Shown piece after piece: positions 45,253 through 53,490 of a DNA stretch of 56,017 nt. The notes under the pieces are model-generated. The model ran no database searches. It worked only from the letters and a program-made list of their open reading frames with translations, and was not told the origin of the DNA. Positions within the stretch are counted from its first letter, which is position 1. The number at the start of each line of letters is the position of its first letter. The translations under genes and the position numbers were made by a program. The stretch comes from Phycisphaerales bacterium (lineage in GTDB: Bacteria; Planctomycetota; Phycisphaerae; Phycisphaerales; UBA1924), in NCBI GenBank assembly GCA_007693765.1, contig RECZ01000105.1:1-56017 (forward strand), given 5' to 3'.

Positions 45253-46080
45253 TTACGAGCCGGCGTCGCCGATGGCCGCGGCGACGATGGCTTGCGAGCC
45301 GAGGTTGAGCCGGGCCGCGTCGGCCTCGACGCGGGAGCCGAAGCGCCCGATCTGCACGATGTAGAGCGACCCGCCCGCCGGGCCGGAACGGCTGACGACG
45401 CGGGGCTCGCCCAGGTTGTTGCGATGGGCGGAGTGCGCCACTTCGCGTGCGGCGCGCTGGGCGTTGACGGGATCGGAGTACGCGCCGACCTGCAGGCTGT
45501 ACGAACCGGAGCGCACGCCGGAGGCGCGCCCTCGCATGCGCTCCCGCAGGGCGGGGTCCTGCGCGGTGGCCTGCGCGATGGCGTATTCCTTGCGCGCTTC
45601 GTCGGGCTTGCCCATCATCGTGTACGCCTCACCCGCGAAGTAGCTGGCGCGGGCGGCGTCGTCGCCGGTGAGGCGCGTGGACGCGGTTCGGAAGTGCTGG
45701 GCGGCACGCGCGGGCCGGTTGTTCGAAAGCTCGACGAGCCCCATGCCGGCGTTGGCGCGCCCGGCGATCTGGAAGTTGGTGGAAGTGGTGAGCGGGGTGA
45801 GCCACTTGGCCGCGTCGTCGTTGCGGTCCATCGCCTGCGCCGAGAGGCCGGCGACGAGGGCCGCGGCCTCACGCTCCGTGCCCGTAGTGCGCGCGGCTTC
45901 CTGCGCCGCCAGCGCGTACGCCACCGCGTACCGGCCCGCCTCGTAGTCTTCGACCAGCGAGCGGGAGCCGCCGCTCTTGGGCGTGCTCTCGCACGCGCCG
46001 AGGGTGATCGACACCGCGCACACGGCAAGTGCGGCGAGCCGCGCAGGGCGGCGGGTGGTGCGTGCGGCGTGCGTGGGCAT
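45253..46080 (-). CDS. Lipoprotein with TPR-like region and C-terminal SPOR domain
   Basis: 275 residues. The signal sequence ends in a lipobox SITLGAC (Cys about residue 30). Residues 40-170 are TPR-like helices (AGRANAGMGLVELSNNRPARAAQHFRTA, ASYFAGEAYTMMGKPDEARKEYAIA). The C-terminus (about 195-275) is a SPOR domain (SGSYSLQVGAYSDPVNAQRAA, SLYIVQIGRFGS), which binds denuded peptidoglycan at the division site in known cases. A GGAGGAG site precedes the start. A cell-envelope role is likely. Confidence 0.9.
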   Translation of the reverse strand: MPTHAARTTRRPARLAALAVCAVSITLGACESTPKSGGSRSLVEDYEAGRYAVAYALAAQEAARTTGTEREAAALVAGLSAQAMDRNDDAAKWLTPLTTSTNFQIAGRANAGMGLVELSNNRPARAAQHFRTASTRLTGDDAARASYFAGEAYTMMGKPDEARKEYAIAQATAQDPALRERMRGRASGVRSGSYSLQVGAYSDPVNAQRAAREVAHSAHRNNLGEPRVVSRSGPAGGSLYIVQIGRFGSRVEADAARLNLGSQAIVAAAIGDAGS

Positions 46081-46202
46081 TGGGGGCTCCTCCGGTGCGG
46101 CGATGGCGGCTGGGGCGTAGGGAGGTACCTTATCGTCACGCGCGGCGCCCTTCCTGCACGCGCGATCGGTTCTCGGACGACCCGAAGGAGAGGAACCGCC
46201 GC

Positions 46203-47732
46203 ATGAGCGTCCACTGGCCCATTCTTCGACGCCTCGCCGCCCGTCCCGGGGCGACGATCATCACCGACGACCGCAAAACCTGGCGGGCCGTGGAGATCCT
46301 CGTCGGCTCGATGCACGTCGCGCGGGAGGTGCGGAAGGTCAACCGCACCCAGACCCTGGGGGTGATGCTCCCCACCAGCGGCGCCTTCCCGATGGCCGCC
46401 CTCGCCGCGTGGTCCATGGGCAGGACGCTCGTCCCCCTCAACTACCTCCTCAAGCCGGAGGAGCTCCAGTACGTCGTCGACGACTGCGGCACGGACACCA
46501 TCATCACCGCCAAGCCCATGCTCGAGTATCTCCAGACCAGCGGTGGCTGGGGCGAGGGCGGCAAGCCGAAGGTCAAGAACCTGCTCCTCCTCGACGAGAT
46601 GCCGTTCAAGGGCGTCCCCTCGCTGCGCCCGCCCTCGCTGCGGGGCTCGTTCGGTTCGAAGGACGAACTGGCCGTGCTGCTCTACACCTCCGGCACCAGC
46701 GGCAAGCCCAAGGGCGTGATGCTCTCGCACCACAACCTCGCGTCCAACGTGCGCCAGACCATCGCCTGGGCGGACTTCACCCACAAGGACGTCATCCTGG
46801 GCGTGCTGCCCCAGTTCCACTCCTTCGGCTTGACGGTGCTGACGCTTCTCCCGCTCACACGGGGCTGCCGCATCATCTACTCCGCCCGCTTCATCCCCGC
46901 GCAGATCGTCAAGCTCTTCCGCGAGCACCGGCCCACCGCGTTCGTCGGCATCCCCTCGATGTACAACGCGCTGCTGAGCTCCAAGGACGCGAAGAAGGAG
47001 GACTTCGCGTCCCTCCGCTTCGCCGTCTCCGGGGGCGAGGCCCTGCCCGGCGCCGTGTTCGAGCGCTTTCAGGAGCGCTTCGGCGTGACGATCAACGAGG
47101 GCTACGGCCTCACCGAGACGGCGCCCGTCACCAACTGGTGCAGGCCGCACGAGTTCAAGCGCAAATCTGTGGGCCGCGCCCTGAGCGGCGTGGAGGAGCG
47201 CATCGTCGATCCCGAAACGGGCAAGACCCTCGGCCCCAACGAGGACGGTGAGATCCGCATCAAGGGCCCCAACGTCATGAAGGGCTACTACAACCTGCCC
47301 GAAGAGACCCAGAGCGTCTTCGACGACCAGGGCTACTTCCGCACCGGCGACATGGGCCGCTTCGACGACGACGGCCACCTCTACATCACCGGGCGCATCA
47401 AGGAGATGCTCATCATCGGGGGCGAGAACGTCTTCCCCCGCGAGATCGAGGAAGTCCTCGACCGGCACCCCGCGGTGAAGGCCTCGGGCGTCGTCGGCAA
47501 ACCCGATGACGTGCGCGGCGAACTCCCCGTCGCCTTCGTCGAACTCAAGGAAGGCGAAGAGGCCACCCCCTCCGAACTGCGCTCGTGGTGCCGCGAGAAC
47601 CTCGCCGGCTATAAGGTGCCGCGGGAGATCCGCGTTGTGGATGAGCTCCCACGCAACCCCACGGGCAAGGTCATGCGCCGCGAACTGCGCACGATTATCG
47701 ACAAGGAACAGAAGGAAGAGGCGAACGACTGA
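46203..47732 (+). CDS. AMP-dependent synthetase / long-chain acyl-CoA ligase (FadD-like)
   Basis: 509 residues. The enzyme activates a carboxylic acid with ATP to an acyl-AMP and then an acyl-CoA. ANL-superfamily motifs in order: LLYTSGTSGKPKGVMLSHH (A3), GYGLTETAP (A5), YFRTGDMGRFDDDGHLYITG (A7), RIKEMLIIGGENVFPREIEE (A8) and PTGKVMRREL with the catalytic Lys (A10). Start ATG 46203 follows AAGGAGAGG. The acid substrate is not readable; long-chain fatty acid is the usual one for this subgroup. Followed by the repeat island. Confidence 0.93.
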   Translation: MSVHWPILRRLAARPGATIITDDRKTWRAVEILVGSMHVAREVRKVNRTQTLGVMLPTSGAFPMAALAAWSMGRTLVPLNYLLKPEELQYVVDDCGTDTIITAKPMLEYLQTSGGWGEGGKPKVKNLLLLDEMPFKGVPSLRPPSLRGSFGSKDELAVLLYTSGTSGKPKGVMLSHHNLASNVRQTIAWADFTHKDVILGVLPQFHSFGLTVLTLLPLTRGCRIIYSARFIPAQIVKLFREHRPTAFVGIPSMYNALLSSKDAKKEDFASLRFAVSGGEALPGAVFERFQERFGVTINEGYGLTETAPVTNWCRPHEFKRKSVGRALSGVEERIVDPETGKTLGPNEDGEIRIKGPNVMKGYYNLPEETQSVFDDQGYFRTGDMGRFDDDGHLYITGRIKEMLIIGGENVFPREIEEVLDRHPAVKASGVVGKPDDVRGELPVAFVELKEGEEATPSELRSWCRENLAGYKVPREIRVVDELPRNPTGKVMRRELRTIIDKEQKEEAND

Positions 47733-47753
47733 CGAGCAGGCGCCGTCCGGCTC

Positions 47754-47778
47754 CCTCTCCCGTCGCAGACGGGAGAGG
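47754..47778. repeat. Hairpin repeat, CCTCTCCCGTC type, copy 1
   Basis: A perfect 11-bp stem CCTCTCCCGTC / GACGGGAGAGG with a GCA loop, just after the acyl-CoA ligase. No U-tract follows, so it is more likely an intergenic repeat than a terminator, though it could protect the mRNA 3' end. Confidence 0.7.
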
Positions 47779-47967
47779 CCAGGAGAGGGCTCCTTCCTCG
47801 CTCCCCAACCTACCCCGCCTCATCTGTCCGACAGCCAACAACTTTGCAGCCGACCACCGAAACACCAACAACTGAACCACACTTTCCGAACGCATCCTGC
47901 GCCGCCGTCCGCTGTTGCAAAGACGAGGCGCGGTAGATGTTGAAGCGATGCAGGAGCCCTCACCCTT

Positions 47968-47996
47968 CCTCTCCCATCGCTGCGCGACGGGAGAGG
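47968..47996. repeat. Hairpin repeat, CCTCTCCC type, copy 2
   Basis: CCTCTCCC pairs with GGGAGAGG; one A-C mismatch separates this from an inner TCGC/GCGA stem. It is the same family as the hairpin at 47754-47778. Confidence 0.7.
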
Positions 47997-48023
47997 TGGC
48001 CGGACAGGCGCAGCGCCCAAACC

Positions 48024-48078
48024 CGCCCCGAAGGAGCGCCGGACCCTAGCCGTGGGCGAAGCGCAGCGCCGCCCACGG
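48024..48078 (+). repeat. Composite palindromic repeat, copy 1
   Basis: The element has two parts: a small CGCCCC-NNN-GGAGCG hairpin (48024-48038), then a 34-bp block (48045-48078) whose CCGTGGGCG and CGCCCACGG ends pair. The 34-bp block is an exact reverse complement of 48229-48262. Confidence 0.8.
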
Positions 48079-48228
48079 ACCGAAGCGATGCACGTGAAAT
48101 CGCCCCGGGGGGGCGACGGATCGGAACGCGCCGCATCGCCGCGTCCGGGTTCCGATGTGTTCACGTTGATCCGGTGTGCGTGGAACTCCACCACCCCTTC
48201 AGGGTGGCGAGCGTGTTGGAACGCTGCA

Positions 48229-48284
48229 CCGTGGGCGGCGCTGCGCTTCGCCCACGGCTAGGTTCCATTCGCCCCTCCGGGGCG
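48229..48284 (-). repeat. Composite palindromic repeat, copy 2 (inverted)
   Basis: The same element as copy 1 in reverse: the 34-bp block at 48229-48262, then CGCCCC-TCC-GGGGCG (48270-48284). The two copies face each other about 150 bp apart and could fold into one long cruciform or RNA hairpin. Confidence 0.8.
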
Positions 48285-48490
48285 TTGCAATTGCTGGTGG
48301 TCGTGGAACACGTGCGCAACATTTCCATCAATCGAACAACCCTCCACAAAAAAACCGTCATCCCCACCCATCAATCAACGCCCACGAAACAACTAACGCC
48401 ACCACGAAACAACCAGCCCCCCTCGAATCGAACTCCACCCCCACAAAACGAACAACGCCCCCGCGATGGCCGCAGGGGCGTGTCGGACAA

Positions 48491-48576
48491 TGCCCGGGAG
48501 AGGACTCGAACCTCCAACCCGTATTACCGGGACCAGCACCTCAAGCTGGCGCGTCTGCCAATTTCGCCACCCGGGC
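48491..48576 (-). tRNA. tRNA-Leu (anticodon GAG)
   Basis: An 86-nt class II tRNA. The acceptor stem GCCCGGG pairs with CCCGGGC, discriminator A. The anticodon arm CCAGC-TTGAGGT-GCTGG gives GAG, reading CUC and CUU. A long variable arm, as in tRNA-Leu, is present, and the T-loop TTCGAGT is standard. No CCA is encoded. Confidence 0.95.
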
Positions 48577-48672
48577 GGGGTGTGTCGCGGGGCGTGCCGC
48601 CTCGCGGGGTGGGGAGTATACCGACTCCCTTCGGGCATTTCAGGGCGACGGTCAAGGGCGACGGGGACTCCC

Positions 48673-49425
48673 TCACGCCAGCCACCTGCCCCCGTCCACG
48701 CGCACGATCTCGCCGGTCGTGTACCGCGCCTCCAGCGCCAGCCAGCGGACGGCCTCCGCCGCGTCCGAGGGCGTGCCGGCGCGGTCGAGGGGCACGCGGG
48801 CGATGTACCGCGCCTGCGCCTCCGGGTCTGACTCGTACCCCGACTCCGGGAACGCCACCACGCCCGGCGCCACGGCGTTCACACGCACCCGAGGCGCCAG
48901 GTCGCGCGCCAGCGTGCGCACCATCTCGGTCAACGCCGCCTTGGACATCGAGTACGCGCTGAACTCCACCCGCGGCCGGCCCAGAACGTGCATGTCCGTC
49001 ATGGCCACGATGGCGCCGCCGCCGGGCAGGGTCGAGCGTCCGAGCGCGGGGGCCAGAGCCTTGCACAGCAGCAGGGGGGAGAGGGCGTTGACGCGGTAGT
49101 GGCGAAGCGCGGTTGCGGCGTCGAGCTCGTCGAGGGGCGTGGGCGCGTAGATCGAGGCGTTGTGGACCAGCACGTCCGCGCGGGGCTCCTCCGAGGCGAT
49201 GCGTTCGCCCCAGGCGAGTGTGGCGTCGCAATCGTCGAGGTCAAGGCGTTCTGCGCGGGCGGCGGCGCCGTGCTCGCGGAGTTCTTTCACCACCGTGGCG
49301 GCGTCGTCCTCGCTGGTGCGGTATGTCAGGAGGATGTCGCATCCGTGGCGGGCGAGCGTGGCGCAGATGGCGCGGCCGACGCGGCGTGCGCCCCCGGTGA
49401 CGATCGCCAGCGGGCGGTCGCTCAA
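48673..49425 (-). CDS. SDR-family reductase, pteridine-reductase/FolM-like
   Basis: 250 residues, a Rossmann-fold NAD(P)H-dependent oxidoreductase. The cofactor motif reads TGGARRVGRAI, with the Arg that marks NADPH-preferring pteridine reductases in place of TGxxxGIG. LVHNASIYAPTPLDEL is the N-A-S motif; YSMSKAAL gives the catalytic Tyr and Lys. The end GEIVRVDGGRWLA is standard. A dihydropterin or dihydrofolate substrate is plausible but not proven. The start overlaps the upstream gene's stop as ATGA. Confidence 0.87.
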   Translation of the reverse strand: MSDRPLAIVTGGARRVGRAICATLARHGCDILLTYRTSEDDAATVVKELREHGAAARAERLDLDDCDATLAWGERIASEEPRADVLVHNASIYAPTPLDELDAATALRHYRVNALSPLLLCKALAPALGRSTLPGGGAIVAMTDMHVLGRPRVEFSAYSMSKAALTEMVRTLARDLAPRVRVNAVAPGVVAFPESGYESDPEAQARYIARVPLDRAGTPSDAAEAVRWLALEARYTTGEIVRVDGGRWLA

Positions 49426-49793
49426 GCCTGACCCCGTGGGGGGGAGCCGGGGGCGTCGGGTGGGGGATTTCGTGGCGATTTGCGGCCAAGGTCGCCGGGG
49501 CCTTCATCGTCATCAGAGGGGGGCTCTTCGTCGGCGCCGTCACCTTCGTCGAATTGGTCGGGACGGGCGCGACGGCCGGCCTCGGCCCACGCGTTGACCT
49601 CGCGGCGATCGCGGTCCACCTGCGCGGTCACGAAGTCGGGTGTGGTGAGCGTGCGCGCCTGCCGCATGGCCCAGACGCCGAAGATGAGGGCGAGCGCGAG
49701 GATGATCAGCAGCAGCCAGAGGAGCCACCCGATCGTGGTGGCGGCCTGCGCGTTCGTCGCCGCGGTCGACATGATGGTCGGTGCGTGCATCAT
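49422..49793 (-). CDS. Small single-pass membrane protein
   Basis: 123 residues with one membrane helix (TTIGWLLWLLLIILALALIFGVWAM, about residues 19-43), a short charged stretch, and an acidic, Pro-rich tail (EGDGADEEPPSDDDEGPGD) with no fold. Start ATG 49793, with in-frame alternatives at 49790 and 49772. It is coupled to the SDR gene and divergent from the S41 protease gene. Function unknown. Confidence 0.72.
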   Translation of the reverse strand: MMHAPTIMSTAATNAQAATTIGWLLWLLLIILALALIFGVWAMRQARTLTTPDFVTAQVDRDRREVNAWAEAGRRARPDQFDEGDGADEEPPSDDDEGPGDLGRKSPRNPPPDAPGSPPRGQA

Positions 49794-49955
49794 GGATGTG
49801 CAGCATACCGCGCATCCCGGCGCGAGCGGTCGTGGATCGTCCGATAGAGCCCCGGGGGCGTCGTGGTGCGTCTGCGACGCGCCGGAGCGCGTCTGAGGGG
49901 CCAAAAAGACCGCCGCAGGCTCACCGGGCGGCCCCGGCGGGACGATCACGGGATG

Positions 49956-49976
49956 GGGCGACGTACGCCGTCGCCC
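49956..49976. promoter_or_regulatory. Perfect inverted repeat upstream of the S41 protease gene
   Basis: GGGCGACG-TACGC-CGTCGCCC, an 8-bp perfect palindrome 25 bp before the ATG at 50002. It could be an operator or a leader hairpin masking translation; nothing else supports either view. Confidence 0.35.
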
Positions 49977-50001
49977 GGAACAATCCGCGTACCATGGGTG
50001 T

Positions 50002-52263
50002 ATGACTGGTATGAGCCGCACAAACTCCACGGGACGAAGCGGCCGCTGGGCGGCGATCGTCGTCGCGCTCGGCGCCCTCGTCGGCCTCGGCCTGATGCCC
50101 GCGTCCACCAACGCCGGGCGGGTCTCCCCCACAGAGAGCGTCTCGGTCGCCGAGTGGTCGAAGCTCGTTTGGAACAGCGCCAGCACGGGCAATGACCGGT
50201 TGGTTTTCAACCTGCTCGAACGCCTCCCGGAGAATCACGACGACGCGAGCGTCCGCGACCTCCGCGCCGCGGTCGACCGGCACGTTGCCAACGAGTCGCA
50301 GCGCCGTGAGCGACGCGACGCCCGGGCCTCGGAGCTCGAGGGCGAGTTCATCAAGAACGCCGAGAAGAACGACGTGGCCAAGGCGCTCGTCAGCGCCATC
50401 GAGTGGTCCGAAGTGGTGTCGTCGCGTTCGGAGGTCATCGAGGACCGCCGTGTGGCGGCGCTCGTCGGTCGCGCCGAGCGGCTGGCCCGCGACGCCGAGG
50501 CGGCGGGTCGCTGGATCGACGCCCAGGACATGTACTTCCGCCTGAGCATGCTCTTCGAAGAGACGGGTCGGTTCCGCGACGACCTCCGGCGCGTCACCGA
50601 GCGCATCGGGCTGCTGCGGATCTACGTCCCCGAGCGTCTCCACGCGATGCGCAATGAGCAGCGCGTGCGCGACGGCGAGGACCCACTACCGGCCTTCAAC
50701 AACGCCGGCGACGATTGGCGCTCGAAGATCACCGGCATCGACCAGTTCATGGTGCGTCGCGCCTTGCTCCGCGCACGCCAGTCGCACGTCGACAACGCCC
50801 GCCTCGGCGATCTCATCGTCGGGGGGTTGAAGTCCGTGCGCACGTTCGCCACGACGCCGGACCTGAGCGAGGCCTTCCCCGGCATGGCCGATCAAAAGGC
50901 AAAGGAGGCATTCCTCGCGCACATCGACGGCCGTCTGACGACCTTCCGCGGACGCGCCAACCCGGATGAGTTCGACCTGAGCCGCGCCCTCATGGGGCTG
51001 CTCGAGGCCAACAAGAACACGCTGCGCGTTCCCGATGAGGCGATCCTTCGCGCGTTCGGCGACGGGGCGCTTGCGCAGTTGGACGAGTTCAGCGGCGTGA
51101 TCTGGCCCGATGAGATCCCCCAGTTCATGCGATCGACCACCGGGCGCTTCCAGGGGGTGGGCATCCAGATCCAGCTCGACGAGATGCGCAATCTCAAGGT
51201 TGTCACACCTCTCGAGGGCACGCCGGCGCAGCGGGCGGGCATCCGCAAGAACGACATCATCCGTGAGATCGACGGCGAATCCACGCTGGGCGTCACGCTG
51301 CTGCAGGCGGTGGACCGCATCACCGGCAAGGCGGGGACCGGCGTCAAGCTCACGGTCGAGCGCCCGGGCCAGCAGGAGTGGATCGAGTTCCCGCTCACCC
51401 GCGCCGACATCCCCATCCACACCATCAAGGGCTGGCGGCGCAGCGGCGCCCGCGAGACGGACTGGGACTGGTTCGTCGACCCCGAGCACAAGATCGGCTA
51501 CATCCGCCTCACCCAGTTCTCCGAGGAGACGACGCGCGATTTCGACCGTGCGATCCGCGAGATGCGGGCGCAGGGGCTGAACGGGCTGGTGCTCGACCTG
51601 CGGTTCAACCCCGGCGGGCTTCTGCGCGAGGCCGTGAGCATCGCCAACCGGTTCGTGCGTGAGGGCGTGATCGTCAGCCAGCACAACGCCCAGGGTGTGC
51701 AGGTGGACGCCGACCGCGCCCGCCCCGGCATGGACATGCTGCGCGACATCCCTGTCGCCGTGCTGATCAACGACGGCTCCGCCTCGGCCAGCGAGATCGT
51801 CGCGGGCTGCATCCAGGATTACGCCCGCAGCGGCGCCCTCGACGCCGTCGTCGTCGGCGTGCGCACCTACGGCAAGGGCAGCGTCCAGAACATCTACGAC
51901 CTCGGGCGCGGCGAGGCGATCCTCAAGCTCACGGAGCGCTACTACCGCCTCCCCGGCGGGCGCCTGATCCACCGGCGCGAGGGCGCGGACACGTGGGGCG
52001 TCGAGCCCGACCTTTCCGTCCGCATGCTCCCAGAGCAGATCAGCAACGCGCTCGAGCTGCGTCAGAACGCCGACATCGTCGAGATCGACGAGCGCGGCGT
52101 CGCCCTCAATGAGGCAGATCGCCCCGACCCCGCGCGCCTCCTCGATGAGGGCATCGACACCCAGTTGGAAGTCGCGCTCCTGCTGCTCCGCAGCCGGGCG
52201 CTCGCCAACACCAAGGGGCACGCCATGTTGCTGCCCGCGGGCGCCGTCGCCGGCGAGTTCTGA
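50002..52263 (+). CDS. S41 C-terminal processing protease (Ctp/Prc) with PDZ domain
   Basis: 753 residues. Exported protease that trims the C-termini of envelope proteins. A signal peptide (about residues 14-39) is followed by a long helical N-terminal region (about 45-370), the PDZ domain (GRFQGVGIQIQLDEM...RKNDIIREIDGES), then the S41 domain with catalytic Ser in INDGSASASEIVAG and Lys in GVRTYGKGSVQ. The helical N-terminal extension is much larger than in CtpA (about 400 residues in all) and is closer in size to Prc. Confidence 0.92.
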   Translation: MTGMSRTNSTGRSGRWAAIVVALGALVGLGLMPASTNAGRVSPTESVSVAEWSKLVWNSASTGNDRLVFNLLERLPENHDDASVRDLRAAVDRHVANESQRRERRDARASELEGEFIKNAEKNDVAKALVSAIEWSEVVSSRSEVIEDRRVAALVGRAERLARDAEAAGRWIDAQDMYFRLSMLFEETGRFRDDLRRVTERIGLLRIYVPERLHAMRNEQRVRDGEDPLPAFNNAGDDWRSKITGIDQFMVRRALLRARQSHVDNARLGDLIVGGLKSVRTFATTPDLSEAFPGMADQKAKEAFLAHIDGRLTTFRGRANPDEFDLSRALMGLLEANKNTLRVPDEAILRAFGDGALAQLDEFSGVIWPDEIPQFMRSTTGRFQGVGIQIQLDEMRNLKVVTPLEGTPAQRAGIRKNDIIREIDGESTLGVTLLQAVDRITGKAGTGVKLTVERPGQQEWIEFPLTRADIPIHTIKGWRRSGARETDWDWFVDPEHKIGYIRLTQFSEETTRDFDRAIREMRAQGLNGLVLDLRFNPGGLLREAVSIANRFVREGVIVSQHNAQGVQVDADRARPGMDMLRDIPVAVLINDGSASASEIVAGCIQDYARSGALDAVVVGVRTYGKGSVQNIYDLGRGEAILKLTERYYRLPGGRLIHRREGADTWGVEPDLSVRMLPEQISNALELRQNADIVEIDERGVALNEADRPDPARLLDEGIDTQLEVALLLLRSRALANTKGHAMLLPAGAVAGEF

Positions 52264-52342
52264 GACGAACGGGGTCCCGCGCGGCGGGCCGCGTGAGCCA
52301 CGGTTTTTCAGCGTTGGTGCGGGCAGCGCCGATGTTGTGGGC

Positions 52343-52909
52343 ATGCACCGCATCCACCACCGCGAACCCACGCTGCTGATCGACGACGGGGGCCTCGGCG
52401 CGCTCGTCGTCAGCATGACCGTCGACGACCCCGCGCTGCTCACCCCGTTGGTGTCGCCTCGGCGTGCGGCGGATGCGGACGCCGTTCGTCGGGCGGTCGC
52501 CAAGCGGGCCGAGGCGTTGGGGATGGGGTCGCCCATCCTGGCCGCCGGTTCCCCCGGTTCCCACGACGGTCCTCTCTGGACGCCCCGGGCGCTATTGGCG
52601 GCGATGGACGCCGCGGCCGCTGGCGGCTTCCACGCCGTGGTGTGGCCCGTGCATCGGGGGTCGGACCTCGACGCCCTCATGCACACTGCCGACCTCACGC
52701 GTCTGGTGGGCGCCCTTACCCTGCTCGAACTGGGCGCCGAGGCGCCGCGCCTGGAGACGCCCCTGCTGGACCTCACCGACGAACAGATCGCCGAACTCGC
52801 CATCGACGCCGACGCCCCCCTCGACGCGGGCTGGTGGCTCGCGGACGACGCAACCCGTTGGGCGGCGGCGTTCGACGCCGCCCGGGCAAGGGCCGGCGTG
52901 ACGCCCTGA
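52343..52909 (+). CDS. Hypothetical protein with faint QueC-like (PP-loop ATPase) pattern
   Basis: 188 residues. The segment WTPRALLAAMDAAAAGGFHAVVWPVHRGSDL and the later LETPLLDLTDEQIAELAIDADAPLDAGWW echo the second half of QueC-type PP-loop proteins. The PP-loop (SGGxDS) and the zinc cysteines are both missing, so it cannot be a working QueC. It may be a diverged non-catalytic relative. Start ATG 52343, with no obvious ribosome site. Confidence 0.65.
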   Translation: MHRIHHREPTLLIDDGGLGALVVSMTVDDPALLTPLVSPRRAADADAVRRAVAKRAEALGMGSPILAAGSPGSHDGPLWTPRALLAAMDAAAAGGFHAVVWPVHRGSDLDALMHTADLTRLVGALTLLELGAEAPRLETPLLDLTDEQIAELAIDADAPLDAGWWLADDATRWAAAFDAARARAGVTP

Positions 52910-52998
52910 GCGGGTGCGGCCGGGCGGGTTCCGGGGGTGATACGCGGGTGGCGGGGGCGGACTGGCTCTACGCCGGGGCGGAGATAACCGGGCCGGGC

Positions 52999-53026
52999 TT
53001 GCCGTGGCCGGGGGCTTTGCTACACT
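52999..53026 (+). promoter_or_regulatory. Sigma-70-like promoter of rplU
   Basis: TTGCCG, 16 bp, TACACT, about 55 bp upstream of the rplU ATG. The -10 and the following bases, TACACTGCCCG, are the same as in the promoter at 15128. Confidence 0.6.
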
Positions 53027-53080
53027 GCCCGGCTCGATTTTCCGACCTCACCACGCACACCGACGAGAGGGGCCGACCCC

Positions 53081-53401
53081 ATGTACGCGATTGTTGAAGA
53101 CAGCGGCAGCCAGCTCATGCTCAAAGAGGGCGACGTCGTCGACGTCGATCTCCGCGAGCTCGACGAGGGCGCCAAGAACGTGACCTTCGACCGCGTGCTG
53201 ATGATCGGCGGCGAGGGCGTGGACCCCAAGATCGGGGCTCCGTACCTCTCCGGCGCCAGCGTGCAGGCCGAGATCATCGACCCCGACTTCAAGGGCGAGA
53301 AGATCGACGTTATCAAGTACAAGCGCCGCAAGGGCTACAAGCGCAAGCAGGGCCACCGCCAGCGCTACATGAAGGTGCGCATCGCCTCGATCAAGGGCTG
53401 A
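53081..53401 (+). CDS. rplU: 50S ribosomal protein L21
   Basis: 106 residues, normal length. MYAIVEDSGSQLMLKEGDVVDVD opens the family, and KYKRRKGYKRKQGHRQRYMKVRIASI is the rRNA-binding basic end. In most bacteria rplU is followed by rpmA (L27) and obgE. Here a terminator follows at once and the next gene is a convergent lptD, so L27 must be encoded elsewhere. Confidence 0.97.
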   Translation: MYAIVEDSGSQLMLKEGDVVDVDLRELDEGAKNVTFDRVLMIGGEGVDPKIGAPYLSGASVQAEIIDPDFKGEKIDVIKYKRRKGYKRKQGHRQRYMKVRIASIKG

Positions 53402-53431
53402 GCGCGACGGCTCGACACACGCATCCCATCG

Positions 53432-53459
53432 CCCCGGCAGAACTGCCGGGGTTTTCTTT
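53432..53459 (+). terminator. Rho-independent terminator of rplU
   Basis: A perfect 9-bp stem CCCCGGCAG / CTGCCGGGG with an AA loop, followed by TTTTCTTT. It lies 30 bp after the rplU stop. Confidence 0.93.
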
Positions 53460-53490
53460 GCGCTGCGCGGTCGTCAGAGTGCTGTGAAGG

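Larger units (their letters stand above)
47733..48490. other. Gene-free repeat island between the acyl-CoA ligase and tRNA-Leu
   Basis: About 760 bp without a credible gene. It holds two CCTCTCCC/GGGAGAGG hairpins, two inverted copies of a composite palindromic element and further short hairpins (48101-48115 and 48191-48207). The last 180 bp before the tRNA are AT-richer, with A/C runs. This is the only long non-coding stretch in the window. Confidence 0.8.

Noticed and set aside
47733-48490. CRISPR array or insertion sequence in the repeat island.
   Set aside because: The repeats are inverted palindromes, not evenly spaced direct repeats, and no transposase frame or terminal target duplication is visible.
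52343-52909. Annotation as a functional QueC (7-cyano-7-deazaguanine synthase).
   Set aside because: Both the PP-loop and the zinc cysteines are missing; only a weak pattern in the second half remains.
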